NCBI GenBank assembly: GCA_919902675.1
Contig: CAKKRH010000030.1
Location: 1 to 41,880, forward strand
DNA from: Omnitrophica bacterium GWA2_41_15
GTDB taxonomy: Bacteria; Omnitrophota; Gorgyraeia; Gygaellales; UBA12090
Reading direction: 5' to 3'
DNA length: 41,880 nucleotides
Position numbers and translations under genes: made by a program. Below, one piece after another: positions 25,189 to 34,380 of the stretch; positions within the stretch are counted from its first letter, which is position 1, and each line of letters starts with the position of its first letter. A model generated the notes under the pieces. That model ran no database searches. It worked only from the letters and a program-made list of their open reading frames with translations, and had not been told where the DNA came from.

Positions 25189-27285
25189 ATGCAAAGACAA
25201 TTTACTTTAGATAAAATAAGAAATATTGGGATAGTAGCCCATATAGATGCCGGTAAAACCACAACCACCGAACGTATTCTTTTTTATACCGGCAGGACCT
25301 ATAAAATCGGCGAGGTCCATGAAGGGACCGCGATTATGGATTGGATGCCTCAGGAGCAGGAGCGCGGCATTACCATTACCTCGGCTTGCACTACTTGTTT
25401 TTGGCAGGATTGTCGAATTAACATTATTGATACCCCTGGGCATGTGGATTTTACTATTGAGGTTGAAAGATCTTTAAAGGTTTTAGACGGGGCAGTAGTC
25501 TTATTTGACGGAGTAAACGGGGTTGAGCCGCAATCTGAAACAGTCTGGCGTCAGGCGGATAGATACGGCGTGCCGCGGATATGCTTTGTGAATAAAATGG
25601 ACCGGCCCGGTTCAAGCGTGAGCGAAACAGTAAAACATATACATGATCGCTTGGGGGCGAATGCCGCGGCAGTGCAGATTCCTTATGGCATCGAAGATAA
25701 CCTCAAGGGAATGGTGGATATAATTGAGGATAAGCTTTATCTCTACGATGATCAGACGGGCAAAGGGTATAGCGCGGTAGATGTGCCTGAGGAATTGAAG
25801 ATAGCCGTAAAAGAGGCCCAGGGTAAATTGATAGAGCATCTGGCGGAAGCCGACGAAGAAATAATGCGGTATTATGTGGAGAATAAGTATCCCGCGAAAG
25901 ATATAATTAAGAAGGCCATCCGTAGGCAGGTTATCAATAATGCTTTTGTTCCTGTATTTTGCGGCGCTTCTTTTAAAAATAAAGGCGTTCAGCCTTTATT
26001 AGACGCGGTGTGCGCTTATTTACCGGCTCCCTCGGATCGGGTGAATATCAAAGGTATAGATCCGGCAACAGACCAATACGAAGAGCGCTTAGTCAGCGAT
26101 GACGCTCCTTTCTGTGGTTTTTCTTTTAAGGTTGCTTCCGACCCCTATGTGGGTAAGCTTAATTTTGTGCGGGTTTATTCCGGGATGCTAAAGGCCGGAA
26201 CCTATATCTATAATTCCAGCAAGCGGGAAAGAGAAAGAGTAACAAAAATAGTTTTAATGCACGCCAATAAGCAGGAAATTGTAGATAGTGTGGCAACCGG
26301 AGACATCTGCGCCCTGGTAGGACTTAAAGACACCAAGACCGGAGATACCCTTTGTGATGAAAAGGACCAGATAGTACTGGAAGCGATGCATTTTCCTGAG
26401 CCGGTTATTTCTCAGGCGGTTGAGCCAAAAACCAAATCCGATCAGGAAAAGATGGGTATGGCCTTAAGGAAGCTGATGGATGAGGATCCGTCTCTGAAGG
26501 TCAAGTATAATCATGAAACAGGTCAAACCATAATGTCGGGGATGGGGCAATTGCACCTGGATATAATTATAGACAGGATGCAGAGGGAATTCAACGTGCT
26601 GGCCATGGTGGGACAGCCCCAGGTTGCCTATAAAGAAACCCTGACCAAGAAGATTATTTCAACCGGTAAGTTTGTTCAGCAGTCGGGAGGCCGCGGGCAA
26701 TACGGACATTGTGTTTTAGAGATGCAGCCGCATGAAACTCCCGGGGCAGGGGTAACTTTTGAAGATAAGCTTAAGGGCGGAGTAATCCCTCGGGAATATA
26801 TTCCAGCAGTCAGGAATGGAGTTATGGCCAGCGCCAAGAGCGGGATTTTAGCCGGCTATCCGGTTACGGATGTGGCGGTTACTTTAATTGACGGCTCATA
26901 TCATGATGTGGATTCTTCAGAGCTATCCTTTCAGATGGCCGGATCTATCGCCTTCAGTGACGGCATGAGGCAGGCTTCTTCTATTTTGCTGGAGCCGATT
27001 ATGGATATGGAGGTTATCGTTCCGGAAGAATTTATGGGCACTATTATTGGCGACTTGAATTCACGCCGGGCAAAAATAGTTTCTTTGGGTCAGCGTGCCA
27101 ATGCCAGAATTATCAGGTGCACCGTTCCTTTGGCGGAGATATTTAATTATGCCACCATTATCCGCTCTATGACCCAGGGGAGAGCGAGTTATTCAATGGA
27201 GCCCTCCTTTTATCACGAGGTGCCTTCACATATAGCGCAGAAGATAACTGAAAGAGGTACCGCTGTCCAGAGGTTCGGTGTATAA
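25189..27285 (+). CDS. fusA: Elongation factor G
   Basis: 698 residues from ATG 25189; an earlier in-frame start at 25126 would lie in rpsG and lacks family similarity. GTPase motifs are [12 protein letters not shown] (17-28), [17 protein letters not shown] and NKMDRPG. Later domains show [30 protein letters not shown] and the C-terminal [10 protein letters not shown] region. EF-G drives translocation of tRNA and mRNA. The length is normal for the main bacterial EF-G. Spacing suggests coupling to rpsG. Confidence 0.98.
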   Translation: MQRQFTLDKIRNIGIVAHIDAGKTTTTERILFYTGRTYKIGEVHEGTAIMDWMPQEQERGITITSACTTCFWQDCRINIIDTPGHVDFTIEVERSLKVLDGAVVLFDGVNGVEPQSETVWRQADRYGVPRICFVNKMDRPGSSVSETVKHIHDRLGANAAAVQIPYGIEDNLKGMVDIIEDKLYLYDDQTGKGYSAVDVPEELKIAVKEAQGKLIEHLAEADEEIMRYYVENKYPAKDIIKKAIRRQVINNAFVPVFCGASFKNKGVQPLLDAVCAYLPAPSDRVNIKGIDPATDQYEERLVSDDAPFCGFSFKVASDPYVGKLNFVRVYSGMLKAGTYIYNSSKRERERVTKIVLMHANKQEIVDSVATGDICALVGLKDTKTGDTLCDEKDQIVLEAMHFPEPVISQAVEPKTKSDQEKMGMALRKLMDEDPSLKVKYNHETGQTIMSGMGQLHLDIIIDRMQREFNVLAMVGQPQVAYKETLTKKIISTGKFVQQSGGRGQYGHCVLEMQPHETPGAGVTFEDKLKGGVIPREYIPAVRNGVMASAKSGILAGYPVTDVAVTLIDGSYHDVDSSELSFQMAGSIAFSDGMRQASSILLEPIMDMEVIVPEEFMGTIIGDLNSRRAKIVSLGQRANARIIRCTVPLAEIFNYATIIRSMTQGRASYSMEPSFYHEVPSHIAQKITERGTAVQRFGV

Positions 27286-27296
27286 GCAAAATAACT

Positions 27297-27339
27297 CTAC
27301 CTGCTTTAGATGAGCAGGCCTGTCTACTAAAGCAGGTAG
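27297..27339. repeat. Perfect 13-bp inverted repeat between fusA and tuf
   Basis: CTACCTGCTTTAG pairs exactly with CTAAAGCAGGTAG across a 17-nt loop. It could form a strong mRNA hairpin. There is no T-run after it, so intrinsic termination is not indicated. It differs in wording from the AT-rich repeat families. Confidence 0.88.
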
Positions 27340-27400
27340 GTTCCAGGCTCTAAGTGTGTGATTTGCTTATCGGTATTCATAATTACGAAAGGAGTTGAAT

Positions 27401-28603
27401 ATGGCTAAAGAAAAATTTGTAAGATCAAAACCGCATGTAAATGTCGGAACCATCGGTCATGTAGACCACGGGAAAACCACTCTCACTTCAGCAATTACTT
27501 GTGTGTTACATAAAAAAGGTTTTGCCGAGGCCAGGGCCTACGACAGTATTGATAACGCTCCCGAGGAAAGGGAGAGAGGGGTTACTATTAATATCTCCCA
27601 TGTGGAGTATCAAACCGACGAGCGCCATTATGCTCATATTGATTGTCCCGGCCACGCCGATTTTATTAAAAATATGATTACCGGAGCGGCCCAGATGGAT
27701 GGGGCGATATTGGTGGTTTCCGCGGCTGACGGCCCGATGCCCCAGACCAGGGAGCATATCTTATTGGCCCGTCAGGTGAATGTCCCGGCAATGGTAGTGT
27801 TTTTAAATAAGGTGGATATGGTCGAGGACAAGGAGTTGATTGATTTGGTTGAGATGGAGGTCAGGGATTTGCTTACCAAATACAATTTTCCCGGAGACAA
27901 AACTCCAATCATCAAAGGCTCGGGGTTAAACGCGATGAATTGCGCCTGCGCCAAGGATGATTGCCCTAATTGTAAGCCGATATTTGAATTGATGAAGGCC
28001 GTGGATTCCTTTATTCCGCTTCCCAAGAGAGACCTGGATAAGCCGTTCTTGATGGCGGTTGAAGATGTGTTCTCTATTGAAGGCCGCGGCACAGTCGGTA
28101 CCGGGAGAATAGAGCGTGGCAAGGTTAAGCTTAACGAGAGCGTGGATATCGTGGGCTTGAGGCCTGAGATAGGCAAAACCGTAGTTACCGGAATTGAGAT
28201 GTTCCGTAAGCTTTTGGATGAGGGTATGGCCGGAGATAATGTCGGGCTTCTCTTAAGAGGCGTTGATAAACAAACCTTAGAGAGAGGGATGGTTTTGGCG
28301 GCTCCGGGTTCAATTACTCCTCATACTAAATTCAAGGCCCAGATTTATATTTTGTCTAAGGAAGAAGGCGGAAGGCATACCCCGTTTTTTAAAGGATACC
28401 GGCCCCAGTTTTATTTTCGGACAACAGACGTTACCGGGGATTGTCATCTTCCAGAAGGCGTGGAAATGGTCATGCCCGGGGATAATATTCAGCTTGAGGT
28501 AGAACTGATAATACCGATTGCCATGGAAAAAGAATCCCGTTTTGCCATACGTGAGGGCGGACATACCGTCGGAGCGGGAGTTGTTTCTGAGATTATAAAG
28601 TAA
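27401..28603 (+). CDS. tuf: Elongation factor Tu
   Basis: 400 residues from ATG 27401, with GAAAGGAG 7 nt upstream; a TTG at 27395 is less likely. GTPase motifs are [12 protein letters not shown] (19-30), [12 protein letters not shown] and NKVDM. Domain 2 has [13 protein letters not shown], and domain 3 ends [18 protein letters not shown]. It delivers aminoacyl-tRNA to the ribosome. Unusual is a cysteine cluster [11 protein letters not shown] at 181-191, near the end of the G domain, where many EF-Tu proteins have a short loop without cysteines. Four cysteines spaced Cx1Cx4Cx2C could bind zinc. This is the only tuf copy in the window. Confidence 0.97.
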   Translation: MAKEKFVRSKPHVNVGTIGHVDHGKTTLTSAITCVLHKKGFAEARAYDSIDNAPEERERGVTINISHVEYQTDERHYAHIDCPGHADFIKNMITGAAQMDGAILVVSAADGPMPQTREHILLARQVNVPAMVVFLNKVDMVEDKELIDLVEMEVRDLLTKYNFPGDKTPIIKGSGLNAMNCACAKDDCPNCKPIFELMKAVDSFIPLPKRDLDKPFLMAVEDVFSIEGRGTVGTGRIERGKVKLNESVDIVGLRPEIGKTVVTGIEMFRKLLDEGMAGDNVGLLLRGVDKQTLERGMVLAAPGSITPHTKFKAQIYILSKEEGGRHTPFFKGYRPQFYFRTTDVTGDCHLPEGVEMVMPGDNIQLEVELIIPIAMEKESRFAIREGGHTVGAGVVSEIIK

Positions 28604-28697
28604 AACGCGCGATTTCGCGCTAATTTTTATTCGCGAATATTCTTGCCTGTTTGTCAGGCTGGATGCGGGTATGATTCGCGAGAATTCGCGCCTAAAA
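28604..28697. repeat. CGCGAAT-rich palindromic gap before rpsJ
   Basis: The gap holds CGCGCGATTTCGCGC, an inner GCCTGTTTGTCAGGC hairpin, and an outer pair of ATTCGCGA words around it. It ends with AATTCGCGCCTAAAA, the word also seen after tRNA-Thr. The elements are small and nested. Confidence 0.65.
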
Positions 28698-28705
28698 AAA
28701 AGAGA

Positions 28706-29005
28706 ATGCAAAAAATTCGTATAAAACTGAAGGCCTACGATCACCGCGTATTAGATCAGGCAGTGGCAGAGATAGTGGAAACCGGCAAGAGAACAGGGGC
28801 AAAGGTTTCCGGGCCCATCCCTCTTCCGGTTAAGCGTGAGATCTACACGGTGAATCGTTCGCCGGTCATTGATAAAAAATCCAGGGAACAGTTTTATTTA
28901 ATTACCCATAAGCGTCTTATGGAATTGAATGAGCCTACTGCCAAGACAATCGATGCTCTTCGCAAGCTCAATCTTCCGGCAGGCGTAGATGTGGAAATAA
29001 AATAA
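28706..29005 (+). CDS. rpsJ: 30S ribosomal protein S10
   Basis: 99 residues from ATG 28706; an in-frame start at 28643 would add 21 residues encoded by repeat DNA and is rejected. Family blocks are [36 protein letters not shown] and [20 protein letters not shown]10 binds in the small-subunit head and contacts NusG in transcription-translation coupling. It heads the S10 gene set. The upstream site is weak (AAAAGAGA). Confidence 0.97.
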   Translation: MQKIRIKLKAYDHRVLDQAVAEIVETGKRTGAKVSGPIPLPVKREIYTVNRSPVIDKKSREQFYLITHKRLMELNEPTAKTIDALRKLNLPAGVDVEIK

Positions 29006-29075
29006 ACGCGGAACTTTCGCGGAACTACGCATAACCTATATTACGTTATTGCGCGTAAAGTTCTGCATAGTTGAG
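29005..29075. repeat. GCGGAACTACGCA decad inverted repeat (family D)
   Basis: The left arm repeats GCGGAACT at 10-11-nt spacing followed by GCATAACCT. The right arm has ACGTTATTGCGCG and AAGTTCTGCAT in the opposite sense. It starts at the rpsJ stop. It shares its wording with 20054-20137 between rpoB and rpoC. Confidence 0.78.
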
Positions 29076-29085
29076 CGAGAATAAA

Positions 29086-29784
29086 ATGTCTAATTATATT
29101 ATTGGTAAAAAAATAGGGATGACTCAGATTTACGATGAGTCGGGAAAGTTGACTCCGGTTACGGTAATTGAGGCCGGGCCATGTCCGATTCTTGCGGTTA
29201 AGGATAGGAATATTCAGATAGGTTTTGACGCGGTTAAAGAAAAAGCTTTAACTAAGCCTGTCCTAGGTATCTATAAAAAAGCCGGAGTAAGCCCGCGCAG
29301 GATGTTGAAAGAAGTCCCTAAGGTTTCCGGTCAAGAGTATGCGGTGGGAGGAGAGCTTAAGGTAGACATTTTTACTTTTGGCGAGAAAGTGGATGTTATT
29401 GGTGTTTCCATTGGTAAGGGTTTTCAGGGTGGGATGAAGCGCTGGCATTGGCAGGGCGGGCCTAAGACCCATGGTTCAACCAGTCATCGCCGGGTAGGCT
29501 CAATCGGTTCTAGCACCACTCCGGGAAGGGTCTTTAAGGGGCATCATATGCCGGGGCATATGGGAAATGAAAAGGTTACTGTCTTTGGCCTTAAGGTGGT
29601 AAAGGTAGACAGCGTGAATAATCTTTTGGCCTTAAAGGGCGCTGTGCCGGGGCCTAAAAATAATTATCTGGTTATCCGTAAGACTACTAAACATAAACGT
29701 CAGGTAATTAAGCCTATAATTGCCGAACAGAAGGCTGAGGCGGGAAAGAAAGACGCCAAGAAGCAGGCAGCGGCTAAGAAATAA
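29086..29784 (+). CDS. rplC: 50S ribosomal protein L3
   Basis: 232 residues from ATG 29086; the in-frame TTG at 29071 lies in the gap. L3 blocks are IIGKKIGMTQIYDESGKLTP and GVSIGKGFQGGMKRWHWQGG, followed by THGSTSHRRVGSIGSSTTPG. L3 is an early assembly protein near the peptidyl transferase centre. The last 35 or so residues are Lys/Ala-rich (EAGKKDAKKQAAAKK), a low-complexity tail beyond the usual end. Confidence 0.97.
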   Translation: MSNYIIGKKIGMTQIYDESGKLTPVTVIEAGPCPILAVKDRNIQIGFDAVKEKALTKPVLGIYKKAGVSPRRMLKEVPKVSGQEYAVGGELKVDIFTFGEKVDVIGVSIGKGFQGGMKRWHWQGGPKTHGSTSHRRVGSIGSSTTPGRVFKGHHMPGHMGNEKVTVFGLKVVKVDSVNNLLALKGAVPGPKNNYLVIRKTTKHKRQVIKPIIAEQKAEAGKKDAKKQAAAKK

Positions 29785-29842
29785 ATCAAATATCAAATAT
29801 TAAAATCTAAAATACAGACAAAAATTAAAATAAAATATCAAA
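29785..29842. repeat. AAATATC heptad stretch (family I)
   Basis: The whole 58-nt gap between rplC and rplD reads as degenerate 7-nt words (AAATATC, AAATATT, AAAATCT, AAAATAC) and ends ATATCAAA directly at the ATG. The same word occurs before rplR at 37013-37039. There is no ribosome binding site. Confidence 0.65.
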
Positions 29843-30502
29843 ATGCAAAAATCAAAAAGACAATCTAAAGACAAAAAAGACATATCGGAAACCATAGCGG
29901 TATACAATAACCAGGGTAAGAAGATTGAAGAGCTTCCTTCAATCTTTAATGGTCCGCTTAAGCCCGCGGTAGTATCGCAAGCCGTCACGATGTATCTGGC
30001 CAATCAAAGACACGGGTTGGCCTCTACCAAGACAATCGGCGAAGTTTCCGGCGGCGGCAAGAAGCCTTGGAAACAGAAGGGAACAGGCAGGGCCAGGGCC
30101 GGTTCAATCCGTTCACCCTTATGGAGGCACGGAGGTGTTGTTTTTGGCCCGCACCCGAAAGATTTTCATTATACCCTATCGGCAAAACTCAGGGATGCCG
30201 CTTTACGTTCAGTCTTGAACGAAAAAAACCTAAACGGCGATATATTAGTCCTGGAAAAATTAGAAATAGCAAGACCCAAAACCAGAGAGATAAAAAATTT
30301 ATTGGAGAGTCTAAATATAAAAGCAAAAACCCTTTTGGTTTTACCGAAAGCCGATCATAACCTGAAGCTCGCGATTAAGAATATGACGGACGTAGAGTCG
30401 GTATTGGCGCAAGGCCTGAACGCGCTTGATTGCCTTAAAGCCGGAAAGATTATTTTCTCAAAAGAATCTTTAGAGTTATTGAAAAAACGGTTAGAAAAAT
30501 AA
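29843..30502 (+). CDS. rplD: 50S ribosomal protein L4
   Basis: 219 residues. The conserved loop region is RHGLASTKTIGEVSGGGKKP, then QKGTGRARAGSIRSPLWRHG and VVFGPHPKDF. L4 lines the peptide exit tunnel with L22 and autoregulates the S10 operon in some bacteria. The N-terminal 15 residues (MQKSKRQSKDKKDIS) are basic and extend beyond the normal start at about ETIAVYNNQG. The start has no Shine-Dalgarno sequence (ATATCAAAATG). An internal start cannot be excluded. Confidence 0.96.
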   Translation: MQKSKRQSKDKKDISETIAVYNNQGKKIEELPSIFNGPLKPAVVSQAVTMYLANQRHGLASTKTIGEVSGGGKKPWKQKGTGRARAGSIRSPLWRHGGVVFGPHPKDFHYTLSAKLRDAALRSVLNEKNLNGDILVLEKLEIARPKTREIKNLLESLNIKAKTLLVLPKADHNLKLAIKNMTDVESVLAQGLNALDCLKAGKIIFSKESLELLKKRLEK

Positions 30503-30510
30503 TTAAAAAT

Positions 30511-30798
30511 ATGATGACAAATACTAATTCGTATGATATAATTAAAACTTTGTTACGCACAGAGAAATCAACTCAGTTAGAGCCAGCGAGAAAATATTTA
30601 TTTCTCGTCGATAAAAAAGCGAATAAGGTTCAAATAAAAAAAGCGGTTGAAGAAATTTATAAGGTGAAGGTTTCTTCGGTAAACACAAAGATATCTCCCG
30701 GGAAGCTGCGGGTGGTGCGCCGCGAGGCCGGTTATGAACCGGATAAAAAGACAGCCCTGGTTACCTTAAAAGAAGGCAATAAAATAGAAACTACGTAA
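30511..30798 (+). CDS. rplW: 50S ribosomal protein L23
   Basis: 95 residues. The family block is IIKTLLRTEKSTQLEPARKYLFLVDKKANK with the following KAVEEIYKVKVSSVNT; the first of these starts about residue 10. L23 sits at the tunnel exit and docks trigger factor and SRP. ATG at 30511 or 30514 is possible (ATGATG). No ribosome binding site is visible. It lies 8 nt after rplD. Confidence 0.96.
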   Translation: MMTNTNSYDIIKTLLRTEKSTQLEPARKYLFLVDKKANKVQIKKAVEEIYKVKVSSVNTKISPGKLRVVRREAGYEPDKKTALVTLKEGNKIETT

Positions 30799-30839
30799 AG
30801 TTTAGTTGAATAAGATATTAAGCGAGAACCAAAAATCAA

Positions 30840-30987
30840 ACACTAAATCCTAAACCATAAACTCTAAACAAACTCAAAATGTCGAAAACACAAAACACAA
30901 AAACAGAAAAAAGTAATATAAATATTTCGCGTTTTGAGTTTATGATTTTGAGTTTGTTTAGGGTTTAGAATTTAGAGTTTGAGTTTT
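30840..30987. repeat. Family A heptad palindrome before rplB
   Basis: The left arm has CTAAATCCTAAACC-like words and AAACTCTAAACAAACTC. The right arm has TTTTGAGTTTATGATTTTG and GAGTTTGTTTAGGGTTTAG. It resembles 14314-14457 in order and orientation. Together with flanking AT-rich bases it fills the 218-nt gap between rplW and rplB. Confidence 0.86.
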
Positions 30988-31016
30988 TTTAATAATAATT
31001 CTAAAGAGTAATAGAA

Positions 31017-31850
31017 ATGGGTATAAAAAAACATAAGCCGACAACACCGAGTTTAAGGTGGACGCATACATCGGATTTCCAAGAGTTAACCGCTCAGAAG
31101 CCGCATAAGCCGTTATTGAGACCGCTGAAGAAAAGCGGAGGAAGAAATGTCTACGGCAGGATAACTGTTCGCCATCACGGCGGCGGCCACAAGAGGATGT
31201 ATCGCTTGATTGATTTTAAGCGCGACCGGCTTGATGAGTTTGCCACGGTTTTAACTATTGAGTATGATCCTAACCGTTCAGGCAGAATAATGTTAATTGA
31301 ATATCCGGATCACCAAAAAAGGTATTGTATCGCTCCGTTAGAAACAAAGGTTGGGGATAAGGTCATAAGTTCCTATAAGCCTGATATAGAAATAAAGCCG
31401 GGCAATTGCCTTTCTTTAAGGCATATTCCTTTAGGGGTTCCTATCCATAATCTTGAACTTGCCAAAGGAAAAGGCGGCCAGATAGTCAGGAGCGCGGGAA
31501 ACCTGGCCAATATTACGGCAAAAGAAGGCGATATGGCCCAGGTGAGGCTTCCCTCCGGAGAGGTAAGGTTTATTAATTTAGACTGCCGGGCTACTGTCGG
31601 GCAGGTTTCTAATATAGATCATGAGTCTTTAGTCATAGGTAAGGCAGGCAGAAGCCGCTGGCTGGGAATACGGCCTACTGTTAGGGGTTTGGCAATGAAT
31701 CCGGTTGACCATCCGCATGGCGGCGGTGAAGGTAAATCCGGCCAAGGAAATCCTCATCCGGTTACTCCCTGGGGCAAACCAACAAAAGGTTTCAAAACCC
31801 GCAATAAGAACAAATATTCAAATAAATTCATCGCCAAAAAAAGAAAATAG
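31017..31850 (+). CDS. rplB: 50S ribosomal protein L2
   Basis: 277 residues, the family length. Blocks include [38 protein letters not shown] and [20 protein letters not shown], with the conserved histidine of the last block near the peptidyl transferase centre. The C-terminus is basic. The upstream context AAAGAGTAATAGAAATG has at best a weak site (AAAGAG). Confidence 0.98.
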   Translation: MGIKKHKPTTPSLRWTHTSDFQELTAQKPHKPLLRPLKKSGGRNVYGRITVRHHGGGHKRMYRLIDFKRDRLDEFATVLTIEYDPNRSGRIMLIEYPDHQKRYCIAPLETKVGDKVISSYKPDIEIKPGNCLSLRHIPLGVPIHNLELAKGKGGQIVRSAGNLANITAKEGDMAQVRLPSGEVRFINLDCRATVGQVSNIDHESLVIGKAGRSRWLGIRPTVRGLAMNPVDHPHGGGEGKSGQGNPHPVTPWGKPTKGFKTRNKNKYSNKFIAKKRK

Positions 31851-31860
31851 GCTAGCGCGT

Positions 31861-31914
31861 AGTAAACAGTAAAAAACATATTTCTCTTAACTGTTCACTG
31901 TGAACCGTTAACTA
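31861..31914. repeat. AGTAAAC/AACTGTT heptad inverted repeat (family C)
   Basis: The left arm has AGTAAAC and AGTAAAA. The right arm reads AACTGTT, CACTGTG and AACCGTT in 7-nt steps, which is the reverse complement of the AGTTAAC, GGTTCAC and CAGTGAA wording seen at 10593. GCGAAGCGAGGATGTA follows and gives rpsS its ribosome binding site. Confidence 0.75.
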
Positions 31915-31936
31915 TCTGAAGCGAAGCGAGGATGTA

Positions 31937-32224
31937 ATGCCGAGATCATTAAAAAAGGGTCCATATATAGACCTAAAGTTATTAAAAAAGGTAGAAAAAA
32001 CAAGGTCCAGCGGTTCACGTCTGCCGATTAAGACTTGGTCCAGGCGTTCTACCATAAGTCCGGATTTTGTGGGTTTAACTATTGCCGTGCATGATGGAAG
32101 AAGGCACATTCCGGTATTTATCGTGGAGAATATGGTGGGGCATAAATTAGGAGAGTTTGCTCCCAGCAGAATTTTCAGGAAACATGGCGGCGTAAAGGCC
32201 AAGAAGGCCGCGGAAAAAACATAA
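31937..32224 (+). CDS. rpsS: 30S ribosomal protein S19
   Basis: 95 residues. Family blocks are [19 protein letters not shown] and the C-terminal [21 protein letters not shown]19 lies in the small-subunit head beside S13. GAGGATGTAATG is a usable ribosome binding site. rplV starts 1 nt after its stop. Confidence 0.97.
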   Translation: MPRSLKKGPYIDLKLLKKVEKTRSSGSRLPIKTWSRRSTISPDFVGLTIAVHDGRRHIPVFIVENMVGHKLGEFAPSRIFRKHGGVKAKKAAEKT

Positions 32225-32225
32225 A

Positions 32226-32561
32226 ATGTTAGTAAAAGCAAGCGCTAAATTTATAAGGATATCACCCAGCCGTCTTCGAGAGGTAATGGATTGCGTGCGG
32301 GGAAAGAGCGTGATAGAGGCCGAAGGAATTTTGCTTAATATTGGTAAGCGCGCCAAGGGATATATTCAAAAGGTTTTAAAATCAGCGGCGGCTAACGCCA
32401 AGGTCAAGGGTTTTTCTCCGGAACAGTTATATATCTCTAAAATTAACGCTGACGCCGGTCCGATGTGGAAGAGATTTAAGGCAGCGGCTTTTGGCCGGGC
32501 ATCAAAGATACTCAAACGCACTAGCCATATTAATATAGAACTGGATCTTAAAAATAAATAA
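32226..32561 (+). CDS. rplV: 50S ribosomal protein L22
   Basis: 111 residues. Blocks are AKFIRISPSRLREVMDCVRG and the extended loop end region MWKRFKAAAFGRASKILKRT. The beta hairpin lines the exit tunnel. The start follows the rpsS stop by 1 nt without its own Shine-Dalgarno sequence, which is consistent with translational coupling. Confidence 0.97.
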   Translation: MLVKASAKFIRISPSRLREVMDCVRGKSVIEAEGILLNIGKRAKGYIQKVLKSAAANAKVKGFSPEQLYISKINADAGPMWKRFKAAAFGRASKILKRTSHINIELDLKNK

Positions 32562-32573
32562 GATAATGGGCTT

Positions 32574-32700
32574 AAACTCTAAACCCGAAATCCTAAACTC
32601 TAAACAAACTCAAAACCATAAACACAAAACTCAAAACATGTGTTTTGGATTTAGGATTTTAGCTTTTGGGTTTGTTTAGGATTTAGAGTTTAGGATTTAG
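32574..32700 (+). repeat. Family A heptad palindrome, copy 2 (inverted relative to copy at 3961)
   Basis: Arms of about 60 nt meet at AAAACATGTGTTTT. The sequence equals the reverse complement of 3961-4087 at 123 of 127 positions by hand alignment. It occupies most of the rplV-rpsC gap. A weak GTGAGGG before rpsC follows 45 nt later. The + strand is only relative to the other copy. Confidence 0.9.
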
Positions 32701-32755
32701 GGTTTAATTAACAGAGTTTGCTTTAAATAATGTAGTTTACGGTAAGTGAGGGCAC

Positions 32756-33466
32756 ATGGGACATAAAGTAAGTCCGTTATTATTAAGAATAGGTTATATT
32801 GAAAATTGGCGCAGTAATTGGTTTGCCAAGAAACGGGATTATCCTAAATTTATCCAGCAGGATTATGAGATCCGTAAGCTTATAAAGAAGCGTTTTAAGC
32901 AGGCATCTGTTTCCAAGATTATAATAGAGCGGCTTTCAGATAAGCTTAAGATAAAAATACATTCCGCGCGGCCCGGATTAATTATCGGCAGGCATGGACA
33001 GGATATTGAAAGGCTGCGCCAGGATATATTGGCTTTGATTAAGCAGGAAATAACCATTGATATAGTTGAAGTTAAAAATCCCGCTATTGACGCTCAACTG
33101 GTTTCTGAGAATGTCGCTCTCCAGCTTGAGAAAAGAATCGCGTTTCGCCGGGCGATGAAGAGGTCGATTGAGCAGGCCCTGGGAGCGGGAGCAAAGGGTA
33201 TTAAGATTTCGGCTTCAGGACGGCTCGGAGGAGCCGAGATTGCCAGAACCGAGGGTTATCGGCAGGGTAAATTGCCGCTATCCACTCTAAGGGCGGAGAT
33301 TGACTATGGATTTAGCGAGTCGCTTACAACTTACGGGCTTATCGGAGTTAAAGTTTGGATATACAAAGGAGAGGTGTTTAATCCCTCCAAAGTTAAGGCG
33401 ATTATTCCTAAAACAGAAGAATTAAAACGAGATACCGAGGTGGTTAAAAATGCCGTTAATGCCTAA
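32756..33466 (+). CDS. rpsC: 30S ribosomal protein S3
   Basis: 236 residues. It starts MGHKVSPLLLRIGYIENWRS. The KH domain holds the RNA-binding turn ARPGLIIGRHGQDIERLRQ, and the C-terminal domain holds GRLGGAEIARTEGYRQGKLP. S3 forms the mRNA entry channel with S4 and S5. Its last 17 nt overlap the rplP start. GTGAGGG lies 6 nt before the ATG. Confidence 0.98.
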   Translation: MGHKVSPLLLRIGYIENWRSNWFAKKRDYPKFIQQDYEIRKLIKKRFKQASVSKIIIERLSDKLKIKIHSARPGLIIGRHGQDIERLRQDILALIKQEITIDIVEVKNPAIDAQLVSENVALQLEKRIAFRRAMKRSIEQALGAGAKGIKISASGRLGGAEIARTEGYRQGKLPLSTLRAEIDYGFSESLTTYGLIGVKVWIYKGEVFNPSKVKAIIPKTEELKRDTEVVKNAVNA

Positions 33467-33863
33467 GAGAGTAAAGTTCCGCAAGACTCAAAGAGGCGCC
33501 CGGGATGGCGTATCTACCCGGGGGTCAGAACTTAATTTCGGCGAGTATGGTTTAAAGGCCTTGGAGAACGGCTGGTTAAAAAATAATCAGCTTGAAGCTA
33601 TTCGCGTAGTTCTGGCCAGGAGGCTGCATGGCGGAGGTAAGATGTGGTTGAGGGTTTTTCCGCATAAATCCGTTACCAAGAAACCGGCGGAAACCCGCCA
33701 GGGAAAAGGCAAAGGCGATCTCGATCATTGGGTGGCGGTAGTTAAAAGAGGCAGAATCCTGGTTGAGTTAGGCGGGGTGCCTGAGGCTATTGCCCATGAA
33801 GCCTTCAGGATGTGCGCCTATAAATTGCCGTTTTCGGTAAAGCTTGTTAAGAGAGCGCATTGA
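33450..33863 (+). CDS. rplP: 50S ribosomal protein L16
   Basis: 137 residues. It contains MPKRVKFRKTQRGARDGVST, then ARRLHGGGKMWLRVFPHKSV, and GVPEAIAHEAFRMCAYKLP near the end. L16 lies near the A-site tRNA elbow. I kept ATG 33450 because GAGGTGG lies 6 nt upstream and two residues before MPK are usual in other species; ATG 33459 is the alternative. It is coupled to rpsC by overlap. Confidence 0.97.
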   Translation: MPLMPKRVKFRKTQRGARDGVSTRGSELNFGEYGLKALENGWLKNNQLEAIRVVLARRLHGGGKMWLRVFPHKSVTKKPAETRQGKGKGDLDHWVAVVKRGRILVELGGVPEAIAHEAFRMCAYKLPFSVKLVKRAH

Positions 33864-33890
33864 AAGTAAAAAGTTAAAAGGTAAAAGAAA
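33863..33890. repeat. AAAGTAA heptad run abutting rpmC
   Basis: Four 7-nt units, AAAGTAA, AAAGTTA, AAAGGTA and AAAGAAA, run exactly from the last base of the rplP stop to the rpmC ATG. The third unit contains AAAGG, which could act as a ribosome binding site. Confidence 0.7.
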
Positions 33891-34082
33891 ATGAAGTTTA
33901 AAGACATATCAAGCTTAGGCCAGCAGGAATTAATAGAAAAAGAAAAAGCCCTGAAGGAAGAGCTTTATAAATTAAATTACCAGCGTTATAGCGGGAGGGT
34001 GGAAAAACCGCATAACTTTTCTTTAATCAAGAAAGATGTTGCCAGGATAAAGACCGCGATAAGGCAGATTCGTAAACCATAA
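33891..34082 (+). CDS. rpmC: 50S ribosomal protein L29
   Basis: 63 residues, two-helix protein. Blocks are [20 protein letters not shown] and [21 protein letters not shown]29 contacts L23 near the tunnel exit. The length is normal. It directly follows the heptad run. Confidence 0.96.
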   Translation: MKFKDISSLGQQELIEKEKALKEELYKLNYQRYSGRVEKPHNFSLIKKDVARIKTAIRQIRKP

Positions 34083-34084
34083 CT

Positions 34085-34112
34085 GTAGAGACGCACGGCC
34101 GTGCGTCTCTAC
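34085..34112. repeat. Perfect 28-nt palindrome between rpmC and rpsQ
   Basis: GTAGAGACGCACGG is followed immediately by its exact complement CCGTGCGTCTCTAC, giving a 14-bp uninterrupted palindrome. It lies 2 nt after the rpmC stop and 10 nt before rpsQ. Being GC-rich, it is unlike the AT-rich repeats nearby. I recall similar GTAGAGACGC palindromes as dispersed repeats elsewhere, but did not search. Confidence 0.92.
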
Positions 34113-34122
34113 CCATAAAAAT

Positions 34123-34380
34123 ATGTCAGAAAACAGAAGAAAGATAAGAGTGGGAACGGTAGTCAGTGATAAAATGAAAAAGACTATTGTGGTTAAAACC
34201 GAAAGAATAACCAGGCATCCGCTGTATAAAAAGATCATTAAAAGATACGCGAAGTTCAAGGCCCACGACGAGAATAACAGCGCTAAAATCGGCGACAAGG
34301 TAAGGATCATCGAAAGCCGTCCGCTGTCCAAAGAAAAACGCTGGCGATTGGTTGAGATAATTGAAAAGGCGAAGCTATGA
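34123..34380 (+). CDS. rpsQ: 30S ribosomal protein S17
   Basis: 85 residues, OB fold. Blocks are [38 protein letters not shown] and [18 protein letters not shown]. It is a primary 16S rRNA binder. It has no visible Shine-Dalgarno sequence (CCATAAAAATATG after the palindrome). It ends in an ATGA overlap with rplN. Confidence 0.97.
   Translation: MSENRRKIRVGTVVSDKMKKTIVVKTERITRHPLYKKIIKRYAKFKAHDENNSAKIGDKVRIIESRPLSKEKRWRLVEIIEKAKL

Noticed and set aside
28643-28705. N-terminal extension of rpsJ
   Set aside because: It would be encoded by the CGCGAAT palindromic gap and is not seen in S10 proteins.
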